Shown here in pieces: positions 26,978 through 36,857 of a stretch of DNA of 64,000 nt. The notes under the pieces are model-generated. The model did no database searches. It was given only the letters and a program-made list of their open reading frames with translations, and was not told where the DNA came from. How positions within the stretch are numbered: position 1 is the first letter of the stretch; each line of letters begins with the position of its first letter. The stretch comes from Bacteroidota bacterium (GTDB taxonomy: Bacteria; Bacteroidota; Bacteroidia; Bacteroidales; JAADJA01): assembly GCA_020444515.1 (NCBI GenBank), contig JAHLKX010000002.1, positions 736,817 through 800,816 on the forward strand, in the 5' to 3' direction. Position numbers and translations under genes: made by a program.

Positions 26978-29449
26978 ATGAGAGTTGTTTTTCTGATTTT
27001 AAGTCTTGGATTTTTAGCATCTGCTTTCGGACAGGAAAAAGCAACTGTTTACGGACGTGTAACAGATGAATACGGAAGACCACTCGAATTTGTCAATGTT
27101 GCTATATCAGGATTGTCTGGTGGTACCTCCACTGACACCAGGGGTCGTTTTGAGCTTGATGTCCCGGCCAACCGATCAGTTTATCTGGCCTTCTCATTTG
27201 TCGGTTATGAAAAACATGTTGAAGAGATCAGCCTCAATCCAGGGGATAAAATTCGCATTGACAAGGTGATGGTACAGAGCAGTACCCAACTTCCACAGTT
27301 TGAAGTGGCAGATGATCAGATACGGACCTCGAACCTGCAGCGAATCGATCCTAAAGTGGCTGTGAATGTGCCTACGTCATCCGATCGTATTTCAACACTG
27401 ATCAAAACGCAACCCGGTGTTGCTTCATCCAACGAACTCAGTTCCCAGTATTCGGTGAGGGGTGGTAATTTTGATGAAAACCTGGTTTATGTTAATGATA
27501 TTGAAATTTATCGTCCATTCCTGATCCGCTCAGGACAGCAAGAAGGATTGAGTTTTGTCAATTCCGACCTGGTTTCATCCCTGCTTTTTTCTGCCGGTGG
27601 TTTTGATGCCAAATACGGCGATAAAATGTCATCGGTGCTGGATATGCAATATAAAAAGCCAACTGAATTCGGAGGTTCCTTTTCAGCCAGTTTATTGGGT
27701 AGTTCGGTCCATCTGGAAGGAACGGCCGATCAAAAACGGTTTACCTACCTGATGGGCGTTCGATATAAAACAACGCAGTATTTATTGAATGCTTTAGAAA
27801 CCAAAGGCGATTATCAACCTACCTTCATTGATGTGCAGGGTTTATTCACCTATGCGGTATCTAAAAAACTGGAGTTCTCATTTCTGGGCAACATTGCTCG
27901 CAATAAATACCAGTTGATTCCTGAAACCCGTGAAACCGATTTTGGGACTGTACAGCAAGCGCAGCGTCTTACCATATATTTCGATGGACAGGAGGTGGAT
28001 GACTACCTAACATATTTGGGTGGATTTACCACGACTTATCTGCCCGATAAAAGAACCCGTCTGAAACTGATCGCTTCTGGTTATAATTCGCAGGAATCAG
28101 AAAATTATGACGTGCAAGGTCAATATTGGATCGGGCGAATTGATAATGATCTGGGCAGTGAAAACTTTGGAGAAGTGGTTGAATCACAGGGAGTGGGTTC
28201 ATACCTCGAACATGCCCGTAATGACCTGGACGTTCGCGTATTCAACCTGGCGCACAAAGGCACTCGGGAAGCCGGAAACAATTTGATCCAATGGGGTGTT
28301 AAGTTTCAGCATGAAGATATTGATGACCGCATGAATGAATGGATCCTCATCGATTCAGCCGGTTATTCACTTCCCCGGCCACCCGACTCGGTGGGTTATG
28401 TTGATCCGGGTGCACAGCCACCCAATCCATTTGACCTGTATGAGTTGATAAAAACCTCTGCCAGGATCAACTCCAATCGTTATACTGCCTATATTCAGAA
28501 TACATGGAATGCTGCCTTCGATACGGCAAAGTTTACACTAACGGCTGGTGTCCGGGCCAACTACTGGGATTACAATCAGCAACTGGTTGTCAGTCCGCGG
28601 GCTACTGTTTCTTTTAAACCCAATTGGAAAAGGGATATTCTGTTCCGCTTTTCTGCAGGCGTTTATTATCAACCTCCATTTTATCGGGAATTAAAAGACC
28701 TTGACGGAACCATCAATCCTGATCAAAAAGCTCAATCGTCTTATCATTTTGTAGCCGCCAGCGACTGGAATTTCAAAGCCTGGGATCGACCTTTTAAGTT
28801 TGTTTCAGAAGTGTATTATAAGTATCTGGCCAATCTCGTCCCTTACCTGGTGGATAATGTCCGGATCCGCTATTATTCTTTTGAACAGTCGGTTGGCTAT
28901 TCTGCCGGTGTCGATTTTAAAGTGAACGGAGAGTTTGTCAGGGGTGTTGAATCCTGGGCCAGCCTCTCCTTTCTCACAACCAAAGAAGATATCCGAAATG
29001 ACTCCTACATCAATTCAGCCGGGCAGCTTGTTGAGCCGGGCTTTATCCCAAGGCCTACCGATCAGCATGTACAATTCAGTATATTCTTCCAGGATTACTT
29101 GCCCATGAATCCTACCTATAAAATGAGTCTGACTTTGTTGTTTGGAAGCAGCCTGCCTTTTGGACCGCCTAATTCTCCAAAATATCAGCATACACTCAGG
29201 ATGCCACCTTACCGCCGGGTGGATATCGGGTTTTCAAAGGAACTCATCGGGGCACATTCACGGTTTAATCCCAAAAATCCCTTCAGGTTCTTTAAAACCA
29301 TGTGGATCACTGCAGAGATCCTGAACCTGCTGCAGGTCAATAATACTGTATCTTATGTTTGGGTCACCGATATCTATGGCAGGCAATATGCTGTTCCCAA
29401 TTACTTAACCCCGCGACAACTGAATATAAAACTGGTAGCGGAGTTTTAG
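26978..29449 (+). CDS. TonB-dependent outer-membrane receptor with CarboxypepD_reg-like domain
   Basis: 823 residues. Signal peptide (ending AFGQ), then a CarboxypepD_reg-like domain (about 22-105: VYGRVTDEYGRPLEFVNVAI), a plug (about 130-240: QYSVRGGNFDENLVYVNDIE, FDAKYGDKMSSVL) and a long beta-barrel to VAEF-COOH. The plug RGGNFDEN form is common in Bacteroidota receptors whose ligand is not known. No SusD-like partner follows, so it is not a polysaccharide (SusCD) pair. The substrate cannot be told from the sequence. Probably co-transcribed with the 26312 gene. Confidence 0.9.
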   Translation: MRVVFLILSLGFLASAFGQEKATVYGRVTDEYGRPLEFVNVAISGLSGGTSTDTRGRFELDVPANRSVYLAFSFVGYEKHVEEISLNPGDKIRIDKVMVQSSTQLPQFEVADDQIRTSNLQRIDPKVAVNVPTSSDRISTLIKTQPGVASSNELSSQYSVRGGNFDENLVYVNDIEIYRPFLIRSGQQEGLSFVNSDLVSSLLFSAGGFDAKYGDKMSSVLDMQYKKPTEFGGSFSASLLGSSVHLEGTADQKRFTYLMGVRYKTTQYLLNALETKGDYQPTFIDVQGLFTYAVSKKLEFSFLGNIARNKYQLIPETRETDFGTVQQAQRLTIYFDGQEVDDYLTYLGGFTTTYLPDKRTRLKLIASGYNSQESENYDVQGQYWIGRIDNDLGSENFGEVVESQGVGSYLEHARNDLDVRVFNLAHKGTREAGNNLIQWGVKFQHEDIDDRMNEWILIDSAGYSLPRPPDSVGYVDPGAQPPNPFDLYELIKTSARINSNRYTAYIQNTWNAAFDTAKFTLTAGVRANYWDYNQQLVVSPRATVSFKPNWKRDILFRFSAGVYYQPPFYRELKDLDGTINPDQKAQSSYHFVAASDWNFKAWDRPFKFVSEVYYKYLANLVPYLVDNVRIRYYSFEQSVGYSAGVDFKVNGEFVRGVESWASLSFLTTKEDIRNDSYINSAGQLVEPGFIPRPTDQHVQFSIFFQDYLPMNPTYKMSLTLLFGSSLPFGPPNSPKYQHTLRMPPYRRVDIGFSKELIGAHSRFNPKNPFRFFKTMWITAEILNLLQVNNTVSYVWVTDIYGRQYAVPNYLTPRQLNIKLVAEF

Positions 29450-29473
29450 ATAATTTAATGTTTTTGGCAGTTA

Positions 29474-31981
29474 TCAAAGTTTAATCAATTTATGGCTTTC
29501 GCTAAAACCTGACTGTGTTCTAACTTGATAAAAATAGACTCCGGGTTGAAGGTCAATCCCATCGATTAAAATTTCAAGAAGATTTGGTTCTACTTTAACA
29601 GACTTCATTATACGGCCATGCTGATCAAAGAGGATTAAAGTTTTATGCTCTTTAAGATCGGATGAAAGTTGGATTGTTGTTTTATCTGAAAATGGATTGG
29701 GTTGACAGCTTATTATTGATCCTTCAAAAGAATTATCTTCAACATCTGTTAAATACCATCCACATTCTACATTTGAACCACCTGACTCGCCTTGAGGATT
29801 GCTGTAAACGGCTGTAATGTAATAGCAAACATTCCAGCACCCTGGGGGCGGTCCTGAGGGTGGAATGGTATCCACATACCCTTGCGAAGCATTTCCATTG
29901 TAGGGGACGAATTTTTCAAATTCATCACACATATAAATATTGTAACCTTCCAGATCAGGTGTATTTGCAGTCGAAGGTGCATCCCAGCTTAATGTCATTA
30001 TATTCCAGCCGGGTGGGTATATATATTCTTGTTCTAATTGAAGATTTTCCGGAGGATTCAATTCTAAAAATTCTCCTGTTTTCATCACCAGCCCGTTTCT
30101 GCCGACTACCATTCCTTTTTGGGTATTGAAGAAATGCAAGTCTAATAATCCGGAAGTGGCAGGAACATCAACCGGGTTCCAGGTTTCACCCTGATCGGTG
30201 GTTTTCAGCAGGGTTTCATAATCGCCCTCTGCAACAGCATAGCCGGTATTGTTATCCACAAAACTGACTTTATAGATGGGTGTCCAATCACTTGCAGTTA
30301 CAAAAGTGGGTTGCCAGTTTTCACCACCATCTAAGGTCTTCAGGATCATGCTATTTTCACAAGCCATAAATCCTGTATCTGCGTTGATAAATTCCAGGTC
30401 AAAACCATGGCCATAGTTGTCGGGCATAAGATATTCCCATGTGTCTCCACCATCCGCACTTTTAAGTATATAAGTCTGCATAATGAAGGAACCACTTACC
30501 AGGATATCATTTTCAGACAGGAATTGAATATCCCAGTGATCATCGGTGAAAACACCGTCATACACCAGTTCCCATGTGTCTCCACCATCCTGGGTACGAA
30601 TAATATCATTGGTGCCACAGATAAATCCCAATAATTCATTATAAAAATTTATACTCATCGGATGGAAGTCCCAGGTCCCGCTTTCAACTTGATCCCAGTT
30701 ATCACCACCATCAATGGTCTTGTATATTGTCAGATCAAAATCACGTACCGCATAAATCCCGGTTTGGTTATTGATGAAATGCATAGCTGCCTCACTGTAT
30801 GTTTCACCCCAGCCCACTGTTTCCCATGTGAGTCCTCCATTGGTGGTTTTAAGCAGATCATGAGCCGATAAACCTCCTGTATAATTACTCGCAAGGGCAT
30901 ATCCTGTATTTTCGTCAGTAAATTGCATACTGAAAATATCTCCCATAAAGGATCGGTGGGTGATCAATTCCCAGTTTTCGCCAAAATTGAATGCCTTGAA
31001 TATAAGCCCAAGATGACCGGCCATAATGGCTTCATCATATGCGGTCATAATGATGGCCCGCTCGTCATTCCACGAAAACTGACCCATCTCAACTTCATTC
31101 CAGGTATCTCCACCGTCGGTTGTGATCAAAATACCACTTTCATACATATTCCGACCGCAACTAACCATACCATGCATATCATCAAAAAAGTCTATTTTGT
31201 AAGGGAAATAGCTGTATCCTGACCAAACAATTTGCCAGGTCACACCTCCATTGTAAGTTTTCAAAACCTGGTGTGTACCGGAACTACTTAAAGTAATAAT
31301 CCCTTCGTCGTCTGAGATAAAATGAATGTCATGCATATGACCGGTTATCGCTGCGGCAAGGGTTTGTGTGGCCCAGTTTACACCGTTATCCGTGCTTTTT
31401 ACAATCACATTGTCTCCATTGCCAATGGCATAAATGGTATTGTTTGTTTTTGCAATGGCGTTCAGGGTAAAATCAACTCCAGAATTCATTTCGATCCAGT
31501 CCTGGCCTGAGCCTCCTCTCCTCATAATTTTCCCATTCGTTCCAATGGCAATAGCACTTCCATCAATTAATTTGAGTAGATCGTTAAATGTATTATTGAT
31601 ATTAGTTTGAGGATCGAAATAGCTTAATTCCCAGGTTAGACCTTCATCTATCGATTCAAATATACTGAAATGACTGCCCGTCATCAATCCTTCTCCGATA
31701 TCATCAAAATATACTGAAACCAGATCATAAGAGTTGGTTGCGCTTCCGGGATTTGTATATACTTCCCAACTTTGCCCATAGTTATCGGAAATCATATAAG
31801 TTGCGTTTTCACATACCGCAATGATCTTATCTGTTCCGAGAATCTTTGCAAAATCATTGATCGCATTTTCCTGCGGAACAGGTTCCATTCGCTGCCAATC
31901 GAACTGGCCAAAACCTGAAATGGTAAAAAAGGAAACAATGACAAAACTAAACAAGCAACAGTTTTGGTTAAACTTTTTCAT
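29474..31981 (-). CDS. Secreted Ycf48/BNR-repeat protein with T9SS sorting domain
   Basis: 835 residues. A signal peptide (to about 25) is followed by a long series of Ycf48/BNR-like beta-propeller repeats to about residue 640, recognisable by recurrent DGGDTW, NGGLTW and DNGVNW turns. A fibronectin type III-like segment (about 645-735: NLQLEQEY, MTLSWDAPS, GYNIYM) comes next, and a type A sorting domain closes the protein (about 755-835: ISCQPNPFSDKTTIQLSS, LQPGVYFYQV, KLIKL). It should be exported by T9SS and attached to the surface or released. Propellers of this type bind or assemble other proteins or glycans; the target is unknown. It is convergent with the receptor gene (24 bases apart). 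Confidence 0.9.
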   Translation of the reverse strand: MKKFNQNCCLFSFVIVSFFTISGFGQFDWQRMEPVPQENAINDFAKILGTDKIIAVCENATYMISDNYGQSWEVYTNPGSATNSYDLVSVYFDDIGEGLMTGSHFSIFESIDEGLTWELSYFDPQTNINNTFNDLLKLIDGSAIAIGTNGKIMRRGGSGQDWIEMNSGVDFTLNAIAKTNNTIYAIGNGDNVIVKSTDNGVNWATQTLAAAITGHMHDIHFISDDEGIITLSSSGTHQVLKTYNGGVTWQIVWSGYSYFPYKIDFFDDMHGMVSCGRNMYESGILITTDGGDTWNEVEMGQFSWNDERAIIMTAYDEAIMAGHLGLIFKAFNFGENWELITHRSFMGDIFSMQFTDENTGYALASNYTGGLSAHDLLKTTNGGLTWETVGWGETYSEAAMHFINNQTGIYAVRDFDLTIYKTIDGGDNWDQVESGTWDFHPMSINFYNELLGFICGTNDIIRTQDGGDTWELVYDGVFTDDHWDIQFLSENDILVSGSFIMQTYILKSADGGDTWEYLMPDNYGHGFDLEFINADTGFMACENSMILKTLDGGENWQPTFVTASDWTPIYKVSFVDNNTGYAVAEGDYETLLKTTDQGETWNPVDVPATSGLLDLHFFNTQKGMVVGRNGLVMKTGEFLELNPPENLQLEQEYIYPPGWNIMTLSWDAPSTANTPDLEGYNIYMCDEFEKFVPYNGNASQGYVDTIPPSGPPPGCWNVCYYITAVYSNPQGESGGSNVECGWYLTDVEDNSFEGSIISCQPNPFSDKTTIQLSSDLKEHKTLILFDQHGRIMKSVKVEPNLLEILIDGIDLQPGVYFYQVRTQSGFSESHKLIKL

Positions 31982-32066
31982 GATTGGGTAATGTTAAATC
32001 TCACCCAAAGTTAATAAAGCTAATCCTGAATTGCAAGCTTGTTTGGCTTGAACCGGCTAATTGATA

Positions 32067-33263
32067 TTATTTAACTAACATGTAGGTATCCTGTGCAATG
32101 GCCAGCTCCTCATTGGTGGGAACCACCATTACCCTGACTTTCGAGTGGTCCATGCTGATGACAGCCTCTTTCGAGCGCAGGCCTTTGTTGGCTTCGGCAT
32201 CAAATTCAAGACCGAGGTATTCAAATCCACTGCAAATGGCTTCCCTTGTCAGGTCTCCGTTTTCACCGATACCGCCGGCAAACACGATCAGATCAACACC
32301 ACCCATCGCAGCCGCATAAGCACCAATGTATTTTCTAACCCGATAGTGAAACATATCAAGGGCCAGTTGTGCCCGTTCGTTGTGCTCAGCAGCGGCTTGC
32401 TCCAGCTCCCGCATATCGGGTGAAATACCGGAGATCCCGTAGACACCGCTTTCCTTATTGATGAGTTTATTCATCTGGTCGATGCTGAGGTCCTCTTTGT
32501 CTGCAACAAACAACAAAGCACCTGCATCGATATCGCCGGTTCGGGTTCCCATGATCAGACCCTCATTGGGCGTCAATCCCATGGAAGTATCTACCGACTG
32601 GCCATGATGAATGGCGGTGATGGAAGAGCCATTGCCCAGGTGGCAGGTAATGATCTTCATTTGATGGATATCCCTGCCCAGAATTTCACAGGCTCTGTTG
32701 GCCACATATTGATGACTGGTACCATGAAATCCATACCGGCGGATTTTGTATTTATCATAAAGCCGGTACGGAAGGGCATACAGGTAGGCATGCCTGGGCA
32801 TGGTTTGATGATAGGCGGTATCAAAAACTCCAACCTGCGGAACATCGGGGAGTAATTCGTTGATGGCGTATATCCCCTCAAGATTGGGTGGATTGTGCAA
32901 AGGAGCCAGGTCGATGTTATGTTCCATGGCTTTGATAACTTCGGCGGTTATAGGAACACTGCCACTGAAATCTTCACCGCCATGAACGACCCGATGACCA
33001 ACAGCCTCTATTTCGTTAACATTTTTCAGGATACCGACCTCCTCATTGGTCAGGATTTCAATTACGGTTTTAATCCCGCTGGTATGGTCCTGAATCGTTT
33101 TTTCAAACTTGACTTTTTCACTGCCGTTTTTGGTGTGGATCACACCCGAACCTTCCAACCCGATTTTATCCACCAATCCTTTGGCCAAAACCTCCTGTTG
33201 AGGCATTTCAATCAACTGATACTTGATGGATGAGCTTCCGCAGTTCAATATAAAAACTTTCAT
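32067..33263 (-). CDS. ackA: Acetate kinase
   Basis: 398 residues, standard length. It interconverts acetyl phosphate plus ADP and acetate plus ATP. The N-terminal ILNCGSSSIKYQ is the ASKHA-fold phosphate motif, VGHRVVHGGEDF and FDTAYHQTMP carry substrate-site residues, and GFHGTSHQYV, HLGNGSSI and FAGGIGEN complete the family pattern. No phosphotransacetylase gene is adjacent, which is unusual since ackA and pta are often paired. It diverges from the porin-acs operon across a region with a repeated palindrome. Confidence 0.97.
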   Translation of the reverse strand: MKVFILNCGSSSIKYQLIEMPQQEVLAKGLVDKIGLEGSGVIHTKNGSEKVKFEKTIQDHTSGIKTVIEILTNEEVGILKNVNEIEAVGHRVVHGGEDFSGSVPITAEVIKAMEHNIDLAPLHNPPNLEGIYAINELLPDVPQVGVFDTAYHQTMPRHAYLYALPYRLYDKYKIRRYGFHGTSHQYVANRACEILGRDIHQMKIITCHLGNGSSITAIHHGQSVDTSMGLTPNEGLIMGTRTGDIDAGALLFVADKEDLSIDQMNKLINKESGVYGISGISPDMRELEQAAAEHNERAQLALDMFHYRVRKYIGAYAAAMGGVDLIVFAGGIGENGDLTREAICSGFEYLGLEFDAEANKGLRSKEAVISMDHSKVRVMVVPTNEELAIAQDTYMLVK

Positions 33264-33291
33264 ATCCGATGTTTCAAAATTTTATGGGTGG

Positions 33292-33322
33292 CGAAATTAT
33301 ACACCCTTTTTAAGTAAACCAA
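33292..33322 (-). promoter_or_regulatory. Candidate ackA promoter
   Basis: On the minus strand, TTG (33322 to 33320) and TAATTTCG (33299 to 33292) are 20 bases apart, one mismatch from the Bacteroidota -7 consensus. The ackA start is 29 bases further on. A TGTTAA-N4-TTAACA palindrome lies 9 bases upstream of the -33 element. Confidence 0.38.
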
Positions 33323-33330
33323 GAAAGTGT

Positions 33331-33346
33331 TGTTAATTTTTTAACA
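33331..33346. promoter_or_regulatory. TGTTAA-N4-TTAACA palindrome, copy 1 (ackA side)
   Basis: A perfect 6-4-6 inverted repeat, TGTTAA-TTTT-TTAACA. The geometry is that of Crp/Fnr-family sites (two 5-6 base half sites, 4-6 base spacer). The same half sites recur at 33446-33461 in this intergenic region and, less perfectly, at 38267-38282. Confidence 0.42.
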
Positions 33347-33430
33347 TATGTTCAAATCTGCATCTATCACTGGGTTATTTAGACTGCCAATAAATTAGCA
33401 AAACCATTCTTTAAAAGGAAAAAATTATTA

Positions 33431-33461
33431 TAATTTTGCGGCCGTTGTTAATTGATTAACA
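33431..33461 (+). promoter_or_regulatory. Porin-acs promoter -7 element with palindrome copy 2
   Basis: TAATTTTG at 33431-33438 is an exact TAnnTTTG match, although no good -33 element precedes it. At 33446-33461 TGTTAA-TTGA-TTAACA is a second perfect palindrome (arms extend one base each side, 33445-33462). Its place just after the -7 element, near the likely transcription start, suits repression, whereas copy 1 lies upstream of the ackA promoter. Confidence 0.42.
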
Positions 33462-33497
33462 ATTGAGTTACAGTCAAATTAAATAACCAAAAAGTAT

Positions 33498-34772
33498 ATG
33501 AAAAAACTGGTCATTTTTCTGGTTTTGGTAATTCCCGTTCTCAGTTCTGCACAGGATAAGAGTAAGTTTGGAATTAAATTCAGCGGATTCGTTAATTCGG
33601 ATCTCTATTTTGACTCGCGGCAAACCATCGACGCCCGTGATGGATTCTTTTTACTTTATCCCTCTGGGGAAAATCTGGATATTAACGGAGATGATATCAA
33701 TGCCAAAAGCAAAATGAATTTATTGTCAATCCAAACGCGTCTGACGGGGAAAATTACAGGACCCGATGCTTTTGGTGCGAAAACATCAGGTATGATCGAA
33801 GGTGCCTTCTTTGGAAATATCGGGACCGATATCAATGGTTTTCGTTTGCGACATGCTTTTGTAAAGTTGAACTGGACCAACACGGAATTGCTGGTTGGAC
33901 AATTTTGGCATCCCATGTTTGTAACCGCCTGTTTCCCGGGTACTGTTTCATTTAACACCGGTGCCCCTTTCCAGCCCTTTTCCCGTAATCCACAAATCCG
34001 ATTATCGCAAAAATTAGGAGATTTTAAATTGATCCTGACAGCCATGGAGCAGGTCGACTTTGTTGATTCAGGACCATTGAACAACATTGGAACTGTGGGT
34101 GCTGCATCACCCCGATATTTAATCAATTCTGCTATGCCCGAGTTTAATCTCAGATTCGAATATTACGGGAAATGGGATAATGATCAGGAGTTTTTGATTG
34201 GCCTTGGAGGGAATTATAAAATGCTTACTCCAAGACTTTCTGCAGGTTATATTGATTCCGCATCAACCGTGCAAAGTTATAAAGTTGATGAGCAGGTTTC
34301 TGGTATCTCAAGCATGGTTTACCTAAAATATGCTGGAAAATCAGTCACCTTTAAACTAGAAGGAGTTATGGGCCAGATGATGCAAAGTATGACCATGCTG
34401 GGTGGATATGCAGTAAAATCAATCGATCAGGAAACCTATAAGCAAGATTACAGTCCCTTAAACACCCTGTCCGTCTGGACAGAAATTCACACCAACGGAC
34501 CCAAAACGCAGGTGGGGATTTTTGGCGGTTTCACCAAGAACAATGGTGCAGGAGAGGATATCCTGGGTACCTATTATGCCCGTTCACCCAATATTGATTA
34601 TGTTTACCGGATTGCACCCCGGGTGATCATTAATTCAGGAAAATTCAGGGTCGCACCTGAAATCGAATATACTGTTGCTGCTTATGGTAGCAATGATGTG
34701 GATGGCAAAGTGCTGGATGCAAAAGAAGTGGCCAATTTCCGCTTCCTGGTGGGGGTATTTTATTTCTTTTAA
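33498..34772 (+). CDS. Outer-membrane porin-like protein upstream of acs
   Basis: 424 residues. A signal peptide (ending SSAQ, about residue 19) is followed by alternating amphipathic strands to a final aromatic run (GVFYFF), as in outer-membrane beta-barrels. The pattern (KFSGFVNSDLYFDSRQ, RLRHAFVKLNW, LLVGQFWHPMF) resembles DcaP-like trimeric porins that pass small organic acids. It is 57 bases before acs and likely in one operon, so uptake of acetate or similar acids across the outer membrane is a reasonable inference. The exact family needs a profile search. Confidence 0.75.
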   Translation: MKKLVIFLVLVIPVLSSAQDKSKFGIKFSGFVNSDLYFDSRQTIDARDGFFLLYPSGENLDINGDDINAKSKMNLLSIQTRLTGKITGPDAFGAKTSGMIEGAFFGNIGTDINGFRLRHAFVKLNWTNTELLVGQFWHPMFVTACFPGTVSFNTGAPFQPFSRNPQIRLSQKLGDFKLILTAMEQVDFVDSGPLNNIGTVGAASPRYLINSAMPEFNLRFEYYGKWDNDQEFLIGLGGNYKMLTPRLSAGYIDSASTVQSYKVDEQVSGISSMVYLKYAGKSVTFKLEGVMGQMMQSMTMLGGYAVKSIDQETYKQDYSPLNTLSVWTEIHTNGPKTQVGIFGGFTKNNGAGEDILGTYYARSPNIDYVYRIAPRVIINSGKFRVAPEIEYTVAAYGSNDVDGKVLDAKEVANFRFLVGVFYFF

Positions 34773-34829
34773 AGATGAAATTCAAAGTGTATAATTTTAA
34801 TAAAATCTAAAATTTTTAAACATTTAGCT

Positions 34830-36752
34830 ATGACAAATAAAATCACAAGTTTTTCTGAGTATTTGGAAAAATACAGGGACAGTGTGGCTGATCCTGATGC
34901 CTTTTGGGCAAACATTGCAGAAACCCATTATTGGCGTAAAAAATGGGACCAGGTTGTTGACTGGTACTTTGAAGGTAAAGATGCGCCCCATGTTAAATGG
35001 TTTGTGAATGGAAAGCTGAACATTACCGAAAATATTTTTGAACGGAATATGTTCCAGCGCCAGGACCAGTATGCCATTATCTGGGAGCCGAATGATCCTA
35101 AAGAAAAGGAAGTAAAAATCACCTACAAAGAACTCTATGATAAGGTTCAGCAGTTTGCCAATGCTTTATTGAAAGCCGGTGCAAAAAAAGGGGATAGGAT
35201 TGCATTGTATCTACCGATGATCCCGGAGCTGGCCATCGCTATGTTGGCCTGTGCCCGAATCGGAGCCATTCACTCCATTATTTTTGCCGGTTTTTCTGCA
35301 AACGCTTTGGCCGACAGGATCAACGATGCCGAATCAAATATCGTGATTACATCGGATGGAGGCTATCGCGGTACCAAGAGCATCCCACTGAAAGCCATTG
35401 TTGATGAAGCTATTGAAACATGTCCATCAGTTAAAACGACCATCGTATACAAAAGAACAGGCGAAGACATTAATTTCGTTGAAGGAAGAGATATCTGGTG
35501 GCATGATCTGATTGAAGGCGTTAGCAAGGAAAACAAAGCCGAGGTCATGGATTCTGAAGACACCCTTTTTATTCTTTATACCTCGGGATCAACCGGAAAA
35601 CCCAAAGGGGTATTGCACACCATCGGTGGATACATGGTTTATGCCGAATACACCTTCAAAAATGTTTTCCAGTATAACGATGGGGATATTTATTGGTGTA
35701 CTGCTGATATTGGTTGGGTCACAGGTCACTCTTACATTGTCTATGGTCCACTGTTAGCGGGCGCAACCAGTGTTATGTTTGAAGGCGTACCCACCTGGCC
35801 TGATGCAGGACGGTTCTGGGATATTGTTGAAAAGTATAAAGTCAATCAATTCTACACAGCTCCTACAGCCATCCGTGCACTTGTTCCGCATGGTGAAGAA
35901 ATCGTTAGAAAACATGACCTGAGTTCACTGAAAGTGCTGGGAACCGTGGGTGAGCCCATTAATGAAGAAGCGTGGAGATGGTATCATGATACCGTGGGTG
36001 GCGGACGTTGCCCTATCGTAGATACATGGTGGCAAACAGAAACCGGGGGGATCATGATTTCCCCACTGGCTGGTATCACACCTACCAAACCCTCTTTTGC
36101 AACATTGCCATTACCGGGTATTCAGCCTATCCTGGTTGATCCTGAAGGCAAAGAGCTGAAAGGCAATAGTGTGGAAGGCATTCTTTGTATAAAATATCCC
36201 TGGCCTGGTATGCTCAGGACCACTTATGGTGATCATCAGCGTTGCTATCAGACATACTTCTCCTCCTTCAAAGGTTTATATCTGACAGGCGACGGCGCCA
36301 AACGTGACGAAGAAGGTTATTACCGGATCATTGGGCGTATCGATGATGTAATCAATGTTTCCGGCCACAGGATCGGTACCGCAGAGGTGGAAGATGCCAT
36401 CAACCAGCATCCCAAAGTAAACGAATCTGCTGTAGTTGGTTATCCTCATGAGATTAAAGGATCAGGGATTTATGCCTATGTCACCTGTGAGGAACTTTCC
36501 GATAAGGAAATGGAAACCATTGAAAAAGAGATCAGGGATACGGTTACCAAGGTAATTGGTCCAATCGCGAAACCCGATATGATCCAGATCGTCAGCGGTT
36601 TGCCTAAAACACGTTCAGGTAAGATCATGCGTCGTATCCTTCGGAAAATCGGTGAAGGAGATGCTACAAACCTGGGTGATACCTCTACTTTGCTCGATCC
36701 GGGTGTTGTAGATGAGATCATTAATGGTGCAAAGGTTACAGTGAAACGCTAA
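34830..36752 (+). CDS. acs: AMP-forming acetyl-CoA synthetase
   Basis: 640 residues, usual length. It activates acetate with ATP and CoA through acetyl-AMP. The P-loop-like motif YTSGSTGKPKG is near residue 250, the A5 region WWQTETGG near 400, and GDGAKRDEEGYYRIIGRIDD near 490. The catalytic Lys lies in the C-terminal RSGKIMRRIL (about residue 599). That Lys is the one known to be acetylated by GNAT enzymes in other bacteria, and a GNAT-fused synthetase is encoded at 38321. It is followed by a terminator. Confidence 0.97.
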   Translation: MTNKITSFSEYLEKYRDSVADPDAFWANIAETHYWRKKWDQVVDWYFEGKDAPHVKWFVNGKLNITENIFERNMFQRQDQYAIIWEPNDPKEKEVKITYKELYDKVQQFANALLKAGAKKGDRIALYLPMIPELAIAMLACARIGAIHSIIFAGFSANALADRINDAESNIVITSDGGYRGTKSIPLKAIVDEAIETCPSVKTTIVYKRTGEDINFVEGRDIWWHDLIEGVSKENKAEVMDSEDTLFILYTSGSTGKPKGVLHTIGGYMVYAEYTFKNVFQYNDGDIYWCTADIGWVTGHSYIVYGPLLAGATSVMFEGVPTWPDAGRFWDIVEKYKVNQFYTAPTAIRALVPHGEEIVRKHDLSSLKVLGTVGEPINEEAWRWYHDTVGGGRCPIVDTWWQTETGGIMISPLAGITPTKPSFATLPLPGIQPILVDPEGKELKGNSVEGILCIKYPWPGMLRTTYGDHQRCYQTYFSSFKGLYLTGDGAKRDEEGYYRIIGRIDDVINVSGHRIGTAEVEDAINQHPKVNESAVVGYPHEIKGSGIYAYVTCEELSDKEMETIEKEIRDTVTKVIGPIAKPDMIQIVSGLPKTRSGKIMRRILRKIGEGDATNLGDTSTLLDPGVVDEIINGAKVTVKR

Positions 36753-36766
36753 ATCAAAATGAACTT

Positions 36767-36798
36767 AAAAGACATCAGCCAGACGGTTGATGTCTTTT
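36767..36798 (+). terminator. Rho-independent terminator after acs
   Basis: Arms AAAAGACATCA (36767-36777) and TGATGTCTTTT (36788-36798) with a 10-base loop. The T-run is short and forms part of the stem. Confidence 0.75.
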
Positions 36799-36857
36799 AG
36801 TTTAATCGCTTTCCTACATATACAGTAATTTACTTTCGTTAATAAAAAACAAGTGTT